A stretch of DNA of 64,000 nucleotides, from assembly GCA_003117195.1 (NCBI GenBank), contig BDSI01000019.1, forward strand, positions 930,001 to 994,000, written 5' to 3'. Below the pieces are notes generated by a model that saw only the letters and a program-made list of their open reading frames with translations, had not been told where the DNA came from and searched no databases. Positions 1 to 17,349 of the stretch are shown here, piece after piece. Each line of letters starts with the position of its first letter. Position 1 is the stretch's first letter. The translations under genes and the position numbers were made by a program. Source of the DNA: Eudorina sp. 2006-703-Eu-15 (lineage: Eukaryota; Chlorophyta; Chlorophyceae; Chlamydomonadales; Volvocaceae).

Positions 1-2
1 CA

Positions 3-1001
3 AATCCTTCTGCGGGACCTCCTCCAGGCGATTCTGCACAAGGAGAAGTCCGCGTCACGCGCCCGATAGGCGCGTTGATGCCTGCACTGGTTGATGGGGT
101 GGGCTCCGCGTCGGCATGTGCTGTGGGCTGTGCCGCGAACGGCGGCAGCGATTGCCACCGACGACTGCCGCGACGGACGCTCACCGTGCTTGGCAAGCCG
201 GCTGCATCGCAACCTGCATCCATCAGCTCCTCAGGCGGTGACCCTAGAGCGCCGCCGCCGTCCGCACTTTGCTCCGCCTCAAGCCTCAAAGAGTGGGCAC
301 GGGAGCGCCCTCGTCGGACGCTGATCGTGCTGGGTAGGCAGCCTGCATCCTCGAGAGCCGAGGGTGAGCTGCAGGACGCGGTGCCCCCGCTGGGCTCCCA
401 CTCCATCGCACTATCCGGTGCTTCCAAGCCAGCGCCACCAGATGAGCAGGGTAGTTGCGCTGGTGGAAGGGCGGGGATGGACCGGGCTGGTGCTGCCTCC
501 CGCAGCTGCTGACTGTGATCCTCCTCCCGAAGCATGTTGTCCTCGCTGCTCATGGTGCCTCTGGCATCGATTGCAGCCCTGCCGGCGGCACTGCCAGAAG
601 CAACGCCGTGGTTCACGGACTCGCCGATACCTAGCCGGCAGACGGTTCGCACCAGCGAATCCACGTCATGTGGCACGAGATTCGGCGATGCGTGTGCGTC
701 GCGCCGCCTGTGTGCGCCCGAATATGACGCTGTCACGGTGGCAGCACATGCTGGTCCTGCAGCGGGGATGTTGGTCGCGCGGGCTGTGGCTGGTGCTGCG
801 GAAGGCGCCGCCTGCGCGTTGGAGTCAATGGTTGCCGTTGAGCTACGATGCAGCTTTGGATCCGCATCGTCCGATGCTGGCGCCGCAACTGTAAGGACAG
901 CAGTCGGAGCAGCGGGGACACCTCCCATGCGCGGAAGGTCCCGTAGGTGCTGCACTGCTCTGCCGCTAGGTATGAGACCTCCGCCCGACGCGGCGACGCG
1001 A
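3..1001 (+). CDS. possible Ala/Ser-rich coding sequence, 5' partial
   Basis: One frame is open from the window edge to 509. After two TGA codons at 510-512 and 516-518 it is open again to 1001. The translation is rich in Ala, Ser, Pro and Arg with no recognised domain. A motif reading PRRTL(T/I)VLG occurs twice in the same frame, about 48 residues apart, which hints at a degenerate protein repeat. An intron removing the TGA codons would join the halves, but I cannot fix the splice sites. Such composition is common both in volvocine proteins and in GC-rich noncoding DNA, so this is a weak call. Confidence 0.2.
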
Positions 1002-1004
1002 TAG

Positions 1005-2097
1005 CCTCGGTGACGCCAATGGCGGTCGGGTTCAGGGCTGGGGCCTGGGTCTTCCACCGTCAGTTCAAAAGCGTCGATCTGTCAATGAGCGGCCAAGATT
1101 GCGGTTCGAGCGAGTTAATGATGAATGCTTGGCACGGTTTGCGTCACAACCCAATGGCGGAAGGTACTAGCGGTGGGTGAAGCTGGACCCCAAACATTAA
1201 AGAGGCCAACGTCGCGGACACAAACGGCGGTGTGAGGATGTCTTGGGCAGCAGTAGGCCCGGGATGATGCGTCACCCAACCACACGACATACCTCCTCAA
1301 TTCGCCCTACTAGCTCTGCAACACGCGCACGGGCGGCCCCGTGTTGGTCACGACCCTTGCGGTTGCCGTCCTGTCTCTTATTGCCGAAAGCTTCCAACGC
1401 GGTCGAGAACCGCAGAACTACGCTGGCTCGCCGGCCCCGGAGGCTTTGCAAAAGACCCCCAGGGCAGCGTGCTGCACCATCGAAGCGGGCGGTGCATTCA
1501 TCTCCAGGCCAAGGACCGTCGTCCTTGCTAAGGGTTTGAAGTGTATCAAGGGGTCCCTCCGAAGGCTGTGAAGATGCCAAGCCTCCACCCAGACCCGCTC
1601 CTCCATTCGCGGCTGCCGGCTGTGGACACACCAGAATGTGTGAACGACCATAGCAATTTACAGAATGTGTTCATTCGTTCGAGTGCACAGCAGCAAATTT
1701 GCGTCACATCGTCGCACCTCCTTCGCTTTCCGTTGGAAAGTCTTTAATAACGGAGGTCTACTAATGTTCGTGCTATCCGTCAACATTTCTGGGCCCCCGT
1801 GCAAGTATGAACGTTTACTCCGTGCGCGCGCGACAAAGCATTTTATGTTGCCGTGCAGGCCAAGCCACAAAGTCTTTGCCCAAAAACCATAAATCAAAGG
1901 AAAAGTTAAGGATGAAATTGCGTCTTCCGGCCGTCCTTAACATCACAAGAGGGTTCCGTAGGTCGGTTCAACCAATCTGGATCCAAATTTCTGGATCCAG
2001 CAACATTTGGGGCCGGCGTCATGTCAAAAGCCAAAAATAATTTATTAAATTGGCCCTGATCTGACAACAAACCGAAATTCTTAGCACGCGCGCAAAA
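1005..2097. other. intergenic, includes MOB1 3' UTR
   Basis: No gene recognised. The right part is expected to hold the 3' UTR of the minus-strand MOB1 gene. GC content falls visibly compared with the first kilobase. A minus-strand frame at 1272-1631 contains a helix-like stretch but has no recognisable family or convincing splice context. Confidence 0.4.
1658..1662 (-). terminator. candidate TGTAA poly(A) signal for MOB1
   Basis: The plus strand reads TTACA, which is TGTAA on the minus strand, about 440 bp downstream of the MOB1 stop. TGTAA is the usual poly(A) signal in volvocine algae. The motif is short, so a chance match is possible. Confidence 0.35.
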
Positions 2098-3728
2098 TCA
2101 CGACGGGGCGCTGGTGCCGGCCCGGGTGCTCCCCAAGAACGTGTCGATCAGCTCCTGCAGGGGCGCCAGCTCCTTCTCGTCCACAAGTTGGTAGTGCTGC
2201 GCATTGACGGGTGACGGCGGGAGCGTGATCGGGAGCGGCATGCAAGTAAAACATGGGTTGCAAAGGGATCACTTGCTGGACATGTGCTGGAACCTAAGGA
2301 TGTCAAGTCAGTAAAGCCATACCACCGCCCCGCTGGGAGCTTGGGGGTTTCAGCCCGTATGGTGGTACACGGCAAGTCACAAACCACACTCATGTGAACT
2401 GCAATGCACCGTACCGTTACGAAGAAGATGAAGTGCTTGAAGCACGTGTTCAGATGCGCCTCCTCGCCCAGCGAGCATATGGACTTGAAATGGGAGTGGT
2501 AGATGTGCGCGTACACCCGGAAGAGGCGTTTGAAGATTGTCTTTGTCACCTCCATGAAGTTGGGCGGAAATGGCGAGCCAAATTGTTGTGGAAATATCCG
2601 GTCGTCATCGATCTGCCATGGCATGGGGACGCAAAAACGAATGGGCAGGAGCGAATCGGATGTGGGCCCGATAGCACAACCCATTCGTCAAAAGGGTTAC
2701 TTGTATAAGCACGGCATCGTGCATCTTGCAGCAAAAACATGGTCGCTGCATTCGGTCGTGTATCTGCTCAAGGGGTCCCGCACGCTTATTGTCATGCCGC
2801 ACCTGTTCCTCGATCCAGTCGTACAGCTTGTTGATGTACTCAGGTGCCGAACACCGGATGGGTTTTTTTACTCTAACACCATCTGCCCATAAGTATTCGT
2901 ACTGCGCGGCAATCGACGATGGGGACCATAGCTGGAGTTCAAGCCGGTCCAGGCCACGACCGCAAGGACACCCATCGGCGGGGAGGTAAAATGCGATCAT
3001 GGTTAAGTCAATAGCACCATGCACAAGTTGCCACATTTGACGACATGGTCAGTACGCGACGAACGCTCGCCCGTCCATGTCTTACTGGGCTCTCAACACA
3101 AACCTCGCACCGTCCCTTCGGGCCCCTTCTGTTTCTGCCGCTAGTCCGCTACGCTCCCTGCCATCGCAGCCAACAAGACCGGGCAGAACAGCCTTGTTTG
3201 GTAACGCAAGGGTTCAACCCCTCCACATTGCCGCAAGACAGGAGGATGGGGGAAACATGCACAATGGGAGACTTCCCCTACATGTACGACCCCGATCTAC
3301 GCGAATGCCCGCACCTTCCCGCCCGCGGACATAATTTCGCATGTCCGGTCGGTGCAGAACTCCTCCAATGTTGCATACAGTATGCTGATGGCATTGTAGA
3401 AGTCCACTGTGTTAACAGCTAGCCACTCGTTTAAGTCCTCGCCAGGAGGCAGCTTTACTGCCTCCATAATGTTGCCACTCCCGAGGGTCGCATCGATGTG
3501 ACGCTTTAATTGCAAGCCCTGCCAGTAGTAACACGACGAGGTTGGCAGCAGCGGTGCTTACATCTTCTGGACTCCCCGCGATACCGCACCTTGCTGCCGA
3601 CGGGCGTGCTTTTGCGCGGCCGAAATGTCTTGTTACTCCGGGAGCTGCAATCACACGTAAACAATTTCAGATTGCTGCATTACTGCGCGCATGACGCCTT
3701 CTCGCGCTGCGCACCTGAGGCCGAACAT
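2098..3728 (-). CDS. MOB1: MOB1-type kinase co-activator (Mob1/phocein)
   Basis: MOB1 binds and activates NDR/LATS-class kinases in mitotic-exit/Hippo-type signalling that controls cytokinesis and growth. I rebuilt six minus-strand exons: 3715-3728, 3590-3644, 3315-3518, 2803-2901, 2415-2612 and 2098-2196. All junctions are GT-AG and all phases agree, giving 222 residues against about 215 in the family. Diagnostic blocks are an N-terminal NKTFRPRKS, then GEDLNEWLAVNTVDFYN, then EFCTDRTC with zinc-ligand cysteines 78 and 83. Next come KKPIRCSAPEYI and RVYAHIYHSHF with zinc-ligand histidines 160 and 165. The C terminus reads DEKELAPLQELI. The donor after FFVT was preferred to one six bases earlier because it restores the normal spacing. 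Exon 1 is only 14 bp (MFGL plus two bases). The gene looks intact and diverges from the GT69 gene across 1.8 kb. Confidence 0.93.
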
Positions 3729-5544
3729 GACGACGAGCTAGCCCTGAACAACCCCAAAGCCTTACAATATGATAGTTACGAAGAAGCGTTTATCTAATAA
3801 TTGTATTAATCTTTCTAGTGTCGCCTCGGGACACCGTAGTGAATGGCGTAGGTACGTGAGACGGCAGTTTTCTACTTTACGCATGGGTAAACTGAAAGAC
3901 TTTCCGCTACATGGGATTCACAAGGATGCAACGGTGATTCGTACAGGTGCATTGCACGCCCAGCACGGGCATGGTAGTAGTAACGGCTAACTGTACAGTG
4001 GAATATAAGAACATTGTCGCGGTTCACTATCAAAATCCTATCTAAATTTCAATTACTTGCTTGAGAGGCTTGCTTGCAGATTCATTTTTGGCGCGACGCA
4101 CAGAATAGGTCTCGGAACTTTCATCCAGATCGGAGAGCTGGGCCCAGAGCTCTGGCTTCATCGTTCCCAATGTCCTAAATGAATAGTGTTACACTGGGCA
4201 CCGCAGGTCATTGGTGACAGTCGCAGCCCGGGGCTGCCAGTCCCCTCACCCCACACTCCGAATTACGTTTGATGAAGAATTCGAGGGTCTGTGTGACTGT
4301 GTGAAACGTATCTGGGGGGCCCGTGTTGCTCCAGCAGTCCTGAGTCAGCGGATGAAGCGGTGAGGGATGGGCTGGAAGGGCGAAGGCGAAAAACACTACG
4401 GTAATTATTAAGGGCACGCTGTCCTGAACCTTCTTGAATATCCCAACAGCGTCCACCCGTCCCACCAAGCACTGGAAAAGGAACACGAACCAATGCTTGG
4501 AGCAATTACTACCATCCCAAGGGATCCCCCTTGCTTAACGGGGTAATCTGGGTGATTACAACCGCTGGTGGATCAGGGTGGAGCACGAGCGCTGTGATCG
4601 CCCTGTCTTTGTCGCCGTGCATTCAGAAGTGCGCTTCTGCCTCGTGCCTCTTTGGGTTAGTGATTGGCCGACTGACCTGTCGAAGTCCAAAACCAGTCGG
4701 TGCAGTACCACATGACTGGTTCTGAACTAAGACCGGTTAGCCTCAATCAGAGACATGAGACAAAGAACTATACAGGGTGACCACTGGGATATTGAGTGGG
4801 CACCGTGAGGCGTCGCAGGTACCATCGTGTGCAACTTGTACCACAGCGTGTGGGGGAGGACCTCGTACGCAGGCGGTCATAGCCGACGCGCTGCAGGAGC
4901 AGTAATATTACTAATGGTTACTGTGGGCTCCAAATCCTACGAAGAGGCCAGAGCCTGTCTTGATTGACATGAGGGTCGAGAGCGGTAGAACTAGCTGGCC
5001 ATTAACACGAGACCGCAGAGCGCTTCTGTAGCAGGGCCGGGCCGCGTGGACGAAAAGATGCCCGATGATTTTACACACCTTTCGCATTACGACAGATACG
5101 CTGCGTTGGCTTACTCCCCTCTCAGTGAAGTTTTGGAAGTGAACGTGGTACTGCTTCAGCAGCAGCAGCAGCAGGCCGTAACCTCAGGTTCACCAACTGT
5201 TAACAAGATGGAGACATTGTAAGGGTGATAACCATGAACAAACCAACGTCCGACTCTGGGACGGAACGCTTCCAGTTGGAGTCAGGAGCAGACCCGGTGA
5301 GTAAAATCTGTTGCTTTGCGGGCATACAGATTGAATAGGGAGGGTTGAACGAGCATTCAATCTGGAATATGGCGCAGACACGCAGTCCAGTCGTCGGCCG
5401 TACCGACTGCGGTAACCCCCAAACTGTTTAGTGCCATATGTGACCAACGGTTGTAGTTGTTTCAGCCAAGGCTGTTTCGTAACATAGCTCAGCGATTTAC
5501 AATGCACATTTAGGCGCGCGACTGGAGCTGTTAAATGTGATCAG
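3729..5544. other. divergent intergenic region between MOB1 and the GT69 gene
   Basis: These 1.8 kb should hold both promoters and 5' UTRs. I found no coding exon. A six-copy CAG run lies at 5157-5174. No promoter element could be assigned with confidence. Confidence 0.5.
5157..5174 (+). repeat. (CAG)6 microsatellite
   Basis: Six perfect CAG triplets about 370 bp upstream of the GT69 start codon, probably in promoter or 5' UTR sequence. Confidence 0.9.
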
Positions 5545-8500
5545 ATGGCTCCGCTAGCACTGTACCTCGCGCAATTGACCTTGGTATCCTTGATATGGAG
5601 CGTTCGCTACAGTCATGCATTTGGCGCGACTGGACCCCCAGACGAGGAGGACTTATCGTTCTTCATCCCCAAGGTGCCAACACCAACTGCCCATCAGCTT
5701 GAATCGCTACTTGGGAGGGTGAAGGAGCTTAGTAATAAAGCCAAGGAGTCGCCTGCAACAGCAAGCGCAATCTCTGAGGCGCTGGCTGCAGCGATGGCCA
5801 CAGTGCCACCGATATCGCTAGTTCGTGGACTTCGGGCTCTCAAAGACATCCCACACGAAGTGCAGAACTATTTGCCAGATGCGGTGGAGGTGCTCGCAGC
5901 GATCCGTGGACTGGGGGTTGCGCCACCCTGTCTTGAACGGCCTGGCGCACCGCGTGGTCCGTCAGGCTCCTTCAAATACCTTATCGCAGCGAATCTGTAT
6001 AACTGCGAGGGAATTATGCCGGTAGGATTGTGTTGCGCCGTTTTGCCTTTCTGTTGTGAAGGGGCTGTGACGATCCCTGAAATGTTGCACGCAGTATTGG
6101 ATACTGGAAGTCCTGCGACTCAGCTTTTTGCTAAAGGGTAATAACCGCATGCTTCATACATACTTTCATAATGTTACAGCTACAGAAATGACGAAGTGGG
6201 AGGGGAGTGATGTGCACGTCTCTGTGTATGAGAGCGGCAGCACGGACAATACGCCGACTTGGCTTAAAATCGGCGAGGCGCTCTTTACCGCGGCGGGAAT
6301 GCGCACGTTCATCGTCACTGGCGGGTCCATAACTCGTGGTGTCCGCATGGACCCCTTCTCTGGCAAGTTCCGAAAGGAGCACAAGATTGAGGTGAGGGAA
6401 GGGGGGTCTTTCGAGGGTGCATTCTCCCAGATGTGCAACTACGTGCAAAGCTGACGATGGGTACCCGCGCAGTTTTCATCGGCTCTTCGGAATGCTGTGC
6501 TTGCGCCGTTGTACACGAGCGCCCCTGGGTCGTACAACTACGTGCTTTTCCTGAACGATGGTGCGTGATTGCGACGTGAAAGCGACGTACCGCGGTTTGT
6601 GCGGAATGGTATAATTGCTGAAGCTCATAGTCAGGGTTCGGGGCGTGGGCTAGCACGTGCTTGGCAGCCTTCATTACACCCAATCGTTGTGGGCGCTTTG
6701 ACGGATCTTATGTCCTGACGTTCGTCCATGTGTGCATGTGGTCGTTCACCAGTCTTCTTCTGCGCACCGGACGTGCTGCGCCTCGGCCAGTATCAAGCGG
6801 ACATCGCCTGCGGCCTTGACTTTGAGGTGGGTTCTTTGTGGCAGACGGGCCTGTTCCGCAACGGGGAAGAGGTCCAAGTTCGTCGGTGTTTCGCAGGTGT
6901 TGATCGGTGACAAGAAAGCGAAAATGTCAGGAACTTCGCACCAGCCGCTAGCCGTTCCACACTTTCGCCATCTCATGGGTTTGCGTACGAACGTGAAGTC
7001 AGCCGGGCACGAAGTGGCCCAACATGAGGCAGACATGCTGGACCTCCTGCCGGGTAAGGCCAACTGGCACTCAGCGGTCAAGCTTATGACCCAGGTACAC
7101 GCCACCGAAGCAACACGGCAAGCGGAAGCGGACGCCCGGGTGCAGGAGTCTAAGGTGAAACCCAGATATGAGTTTTACGGTGAGTGAGACGTGTGGCGTT
7201 CTCTCGATTGAGAAGCTCACTTATGTCGCACGCGAAATAAAGGCTTGTTTGGGGACCTCCATGCGTTTCGCAGATACCTGGGTGGCGAAGGACCTCGGTG
7301 GAAACCCGGTGAGTGTCTGAACGTCTGAACATGTGCCCCCTGCTGCATGTCCTTTGTGCGCTTCGATGCCATGCGCCTTGCGTCCCCATTACCCGAACTA
7401 GGTCCTCAATTCCGTTCACTTCCCGGTGCAATGCAGTTCATCAAAGACGACCCGCTTGCACGTGACACCCGTACCTTGGACTTGCTTCATCGCGGCCTAC
7501 CCGTTCCAGTCAAGTGCTGCTGGAATGGAGGCGCCCTTGTTAACGCGACACTGTTCTACGCCGGTAGGCGCATGTGTGCATTCGGCCAAACTAGTCTCCA
7601 GACTTATAACCTGTTACGCGGGGGCGACTTACTTTATATGACCGCTCATAAGCACCGCCGCATGAATCTGCAGGTGTCCGGTTCCGAAATGGGTTGATTG
7701 AAGAAGGAGAGTGTGACATCAGCGAGTGCTCTCTCCTTTGCGAAGATTACAGGCGACTTGGCGCCAGAAAGGTCGTCGTCGACCCCACCGTGCGCGTTGG
7801 GTATGTGCCGTGGCAGAAGGTAGGTGAAGCTTTGCGTGGTTCCCATCAATGAAGACTGGGGGGCGCTCCCATTCGTCCCATACCTGTCCTGGGCGCAGCA
7901 ATCTCCCATCCCGCGGACAGCACCGATAAGTATTATGCTACCTGTCATCGAGCATGATCGAGCCTGGGGTTTGGTCGATGGGCGTAGTGTTGATCTTGCT
8001 CCACTGATGAAGCTTGTGTATGTGGGCTTGGGTAAAATGCACTCTTTCACGTTTCTCGTATGACCGAGCCTCACCAAGTCGTAGCGTCGGGACATTTTAA
8101 CTGGGACTATGGCTTCAACCTTCGCGTAGGACTTCCACTTGCGTCTTCCGGGCGGCGTGGGCCCCAAGATTCCTTGGTCGCATGTTGAGCGGAGCGGCGC
8201 ACTGGACAGGCTCGCGATCTTGTGGAGTGACACGAAGCTCTGCATGTCGACGCAGTGCGTACCTATGCGTAAGTGTGGAACGGGTGTATGCGGCTTTCCT
8301 TTCCCTGGTTGCGAAAATTAAGGACTCTCAAGGTGCTGCCTAGGAGAACCTTACGCAATTGTTTGAAGTGACGCAATCATTCATTTTCCTTTTGTCGTGA
8401 TCCCGCAGGCAAAGAGTCCGAGCTTCCCGACATTCACAATTTCCGAGTCATTGACATGAATAAGATGAACTACACCGACATGTTCCTTGCACGCCGGGGG

Positions 8501-8992
8501 TTCCCGTCGCCGCCGCCGCCTGCGCCGGAGAGCTGCAACCTCATTATGGGCCCGTACGGTGACCACACCGATGGAAATGCGTTTGATGACGTTGCGTATT
8601 CCGGTTGGGGAAAGACGGCAATCTCACGCATCTACTACCGCGCCAACGCCAGCGATACCGAGAGCCTCGTCTTTGCCTTGCGCTTTACTTATGGCAGTGA
8701 GGCCACGCAGTTGCATGGCGGGGAGCTGGGTGAGGCGGGCGAGTATGACTTGCAGAGTGGAGAGCAGATCACGGGCGCCCGGATCCAATACGACGACACG
8801 ACCATTTTTGCGATAAGTTTCGAGACGAACCGCAAGCGGACTTTGAGTATCGGAGCTTTCCGGAAGGGAGTTAGCGAGGCAAAGGCGAATCCTTGCCCGG
8901 CGTCGAGCCAGCATGAAGGCAAGTTCAGGTTGGTCGCGATTGCAGGCACTTCGGACATTCGTGTGCGATCATTAAGCTTAGTTTGGGCGTGA
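5545..8992 (+). CDS. GT69 (CAP59/CMT1-like) glycosyltransferase fused to a jacalin-like lectin domain
   Basis: Ten exons join in phase to 639 residues: 5545-6021, 6137-6391, 6473-6560, 6753-6826, 7146-7179, 7274-7308, 7437-7563, 7674-7819, 8169-8268 and 8409-8992. Residues 1 to about 27 form a hydrophobic signal/anchor, fitting a Golgi type II enzyme. From about residue 144 the protein follows the cryptococcal mannosyltransferase family (PF11735). Matching blocks are KYLIAANLYNCEGIMP, VSVYESGSTDNTPTWL, LRNAVLAPLY, VLFLNDVFFCAPDVLRL, FYDTWVAKDLGGNP, GLPVPVKCCWNGGALVNA and KVVVDPTVRVGY. Residues about 487-639 resemble a jacalin/prism lectin: GPYGD near 493, then FDD, LHGGELGE and SFETNRKRTLSIG. 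A Pro-rich linker (PSPPPPAP) separates the domains. Known relatives add mannose to glycans, and the lectin may tether the enzyme to its acceptor (inference). Least certain are the exon 2 acceptor (CTAAAG) and exon 9 start. Codon use is less GC-rich than in DapL. Confidence 0.85.
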
Positions 8993-10355
8993 GGTATCTT
9001 GTTCAGGAGGTCGGCGTTATCGGAAGGACGGGTAGATATGCAAGTTAAAGTATTGTTTCTATGAGGTTGCGGGCGAAGCACCGCAACTGCCTCGACCATC
9101 GGTGACAGTTGGGTGTAGGCAAGGGGGGCCAGGGTCACAAGGTCGTGCAGGATGGGTAGGACCGAGACTCAACTTCTTGAGCCGCCGCACGAGGAAACAC
9201 GCGCGTCGGGCGTAATAGCATAGACTAGACGCAGATCGGGCATGTGTGATTCGGCTCGACGTCTTGAGTGGAGTGAAATGGATTGTCCCTTCTTTGTGGC
9301 TCCGCGATACAGCGTGCGAGAGATTCGACAGACAGTCAGACAGGCGGACTTTTAGATACAGCTGGCCAATGTCAGGCCCTACTGGCGCATTGTGTGACAT
9401 CGCCTCTTGACGCGAGCAGCTGTCTCGGCTGATCTTATAAGGTATTATATGGATGTATGGCAGGCTGTCCGTGATATGTGACGAATGACGACCGTGAGAC
9501 CATAAGACTGGCGCGTGAACATGCGTGGGGGCATATGTATCTCGTCTCTGGGCCGCTGAGCTAGCGCGTGTTTGGGTAGGAACGCGGTGAGCGTTGGCCA
9601 AGGCTGGAAAGATTGTGCAAACGAGAGCAAGGTTGGTGTGCTGTGACGTCGGAGTCTTGAGCTGATTCCGTACATTTCCGTCACTGTAACGGCTACCGCA
9701 TTTTTGCATAGCAGCACTCGAAAGATTCAGGTACTGGTCCATTGATGATCCGTTCCGACCGTTTATGAACCGGAGCGCGCACCTCGGTTTGCACCTTGCG
9801 AAATAACTGCTGGTGCTGCAGGTCCCTGATTCCGTTGCGACCAGGAATGTCGACCACGGCCGTGCGCGGACGCACACTGCGGGTAATTTCTTCGGCATCG
9901 CGAACCCCTTCCCTCCGCCTTCGCTTGCACTCACTGGCAGCTGGCCTTAACTGTCCAAACCGATAACCGGGCGAGAGCACTTGCTCCCTTTAAAGCGATG
10001 CAACTATGAACGAACGCTGCACGAAATGGACCAGCACTCAGCTGCCACTGACGTGTATGGACGTGTTCGGTCTGCCATAGGTGGCACGGGAATGTTTATT
10101 GCTCCACATTTGCGATGCACCTTGCACGTTGACGGTGTGCGACAACCATGTTGGAGGAGGTCGCACCACCGTGAGATTCAGCAGACTAACAGGGCAACAC
10201 ACCAGGGCAAGTACGACGCAGAAGGCGGTTGAGCAAACTAATGGCACAAACACGTACACACTCTTTCTCGTCAAAAGGTGTGATTGTGGGCAACGTCTGT
10301 AGATAGCAGGGTTGCACCTATTGCCCACGGGCTTGTCGCAATCATTGCCGTTAAA
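8993..10355. other. intergenic between the GT69 gene and DapL
   Basis: This stretch should include the GT69-gene 3' UTR and the DapL promoter. Overlapping minus-strand open frames exist between 9059 and 9980, up to 291 codons. None shows a recognisable domain, and two frames are open over the same stretch. I do not call a gene. A TGTAA lies near 9685 on the plus strand but is far from the GT69 stop. Confidence 0.4.
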
Positions 10356-16322
<5,967 letters not shown>

Positions 16323-17349
16323 GCGGGCGCTGCACTGTGACGCCACAGCTTCGACACATGGGACGTCTGCTGCCTCATGACTGCGGGTCATGAGAAGCAG
16401 TGTAGACAGCGCCACCAGCTGACGGCAGCTTCTGCCGGGTAAGCAGCAGCAGAGAGAAGGGATGGTGGTGTCAAAAGAGCTGCTGCACTGGCACGAGTTG
16501 CAAGCAGGAAGGCGTGTGGGGGGCCTTTTTGATGCGCGGGGCCGACCGTTGTCGGCCAGCAGCGCGCGCCTGAGTCGGGAGACAGGGTGAGGCTGAGGTG
16601 GGCAGGGGCTTGGCGACGTAGGACCGGTGGCGGGCGCCTCGAGAGCGGAGAGACGGTGCCCATGGAGGCACGGCGCGCGACACAGAGGTGTAGAGGAGGA
16701 CATGTTCGTGAAATGGAGGGCGTTGGAGGTGGTCATCACGGTCCGCTACCAGGACCGATTCTCCGCAGGTGCCTGCAGGTGCTTATCATTTCGTGCTCAA
16801 CTCAAGAATTCGTAAATTTCGTTGCGCGGTGCCTCTCTGGTGACACGGATGTTAACTTAATGTCGTCGACATCCGGCGGAGAAGTGCAGTTTTGACCACC
16901 GAGTGCGCCGCCCCCGCTTGAAGGGTTGCAAGGCGGCGCTGGGGCCGCGGGGCAGAGGCTGTACCGCTGTGACGCCGCCCCTGCCGCGGGGGTGACACGG
17001 TACAGCGCATGCGCCCAGTCCTCTGGAGAACCTTCGTTGCGGACGTGGAGTGGAGGGCTCGGTTTGAAGAGCGCTTGCGTGTGAGGGGTGGGTGCCGCAG
17101 GTGTTGTCGGAGGTGAATGGTGGGCATGTCGCAGTTCTCGTCATGCAAATCGCACTAAAACACGATGCCAAGTCGTGCACGGCTGTGTGCATGCTATGCA
17201 TGCCGGCGTGCTCAGTCCCGCCGGTTCACCCACTCCGGCACGCCTGCTGCGCTGTGTCAGGGGCCCCCTGTGATGATGATACGTAGAAAGGGATTTCGTG
17301 GGCCGAGGCTGGGCCACGGTGGACGGCCAGGGGACGCGAGGCCGTGAGC
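16323..17349. other. DapL 3' UTR and downstream flank
   Basis: No independent gene recognised. The part from about 16962 to 17345 is also kept, diverged, behind the DapL relic near 44849-45235. That shows this flank travelled with DapL. Several frames stay open in both versions, but no splice-consistent exon could be built. Confidence 0.45.

Noticed and set aside
9059..9980. Minus-strand frames of up to 291 codons between the GT69 gene and DapL
   Set aside because: Two overlapping frames are equally open, with no domain, no start context and no phase-consistent exon set. Kept as unassigned sequence.
17060..17170. Exon pair after DapL joined across gtgaggggtgggtgccgcag
   Set aside because: The implied intron is 20 bp, too short for a spliceosomal intron here; conservation with the relic is explained by shared DapL flank.
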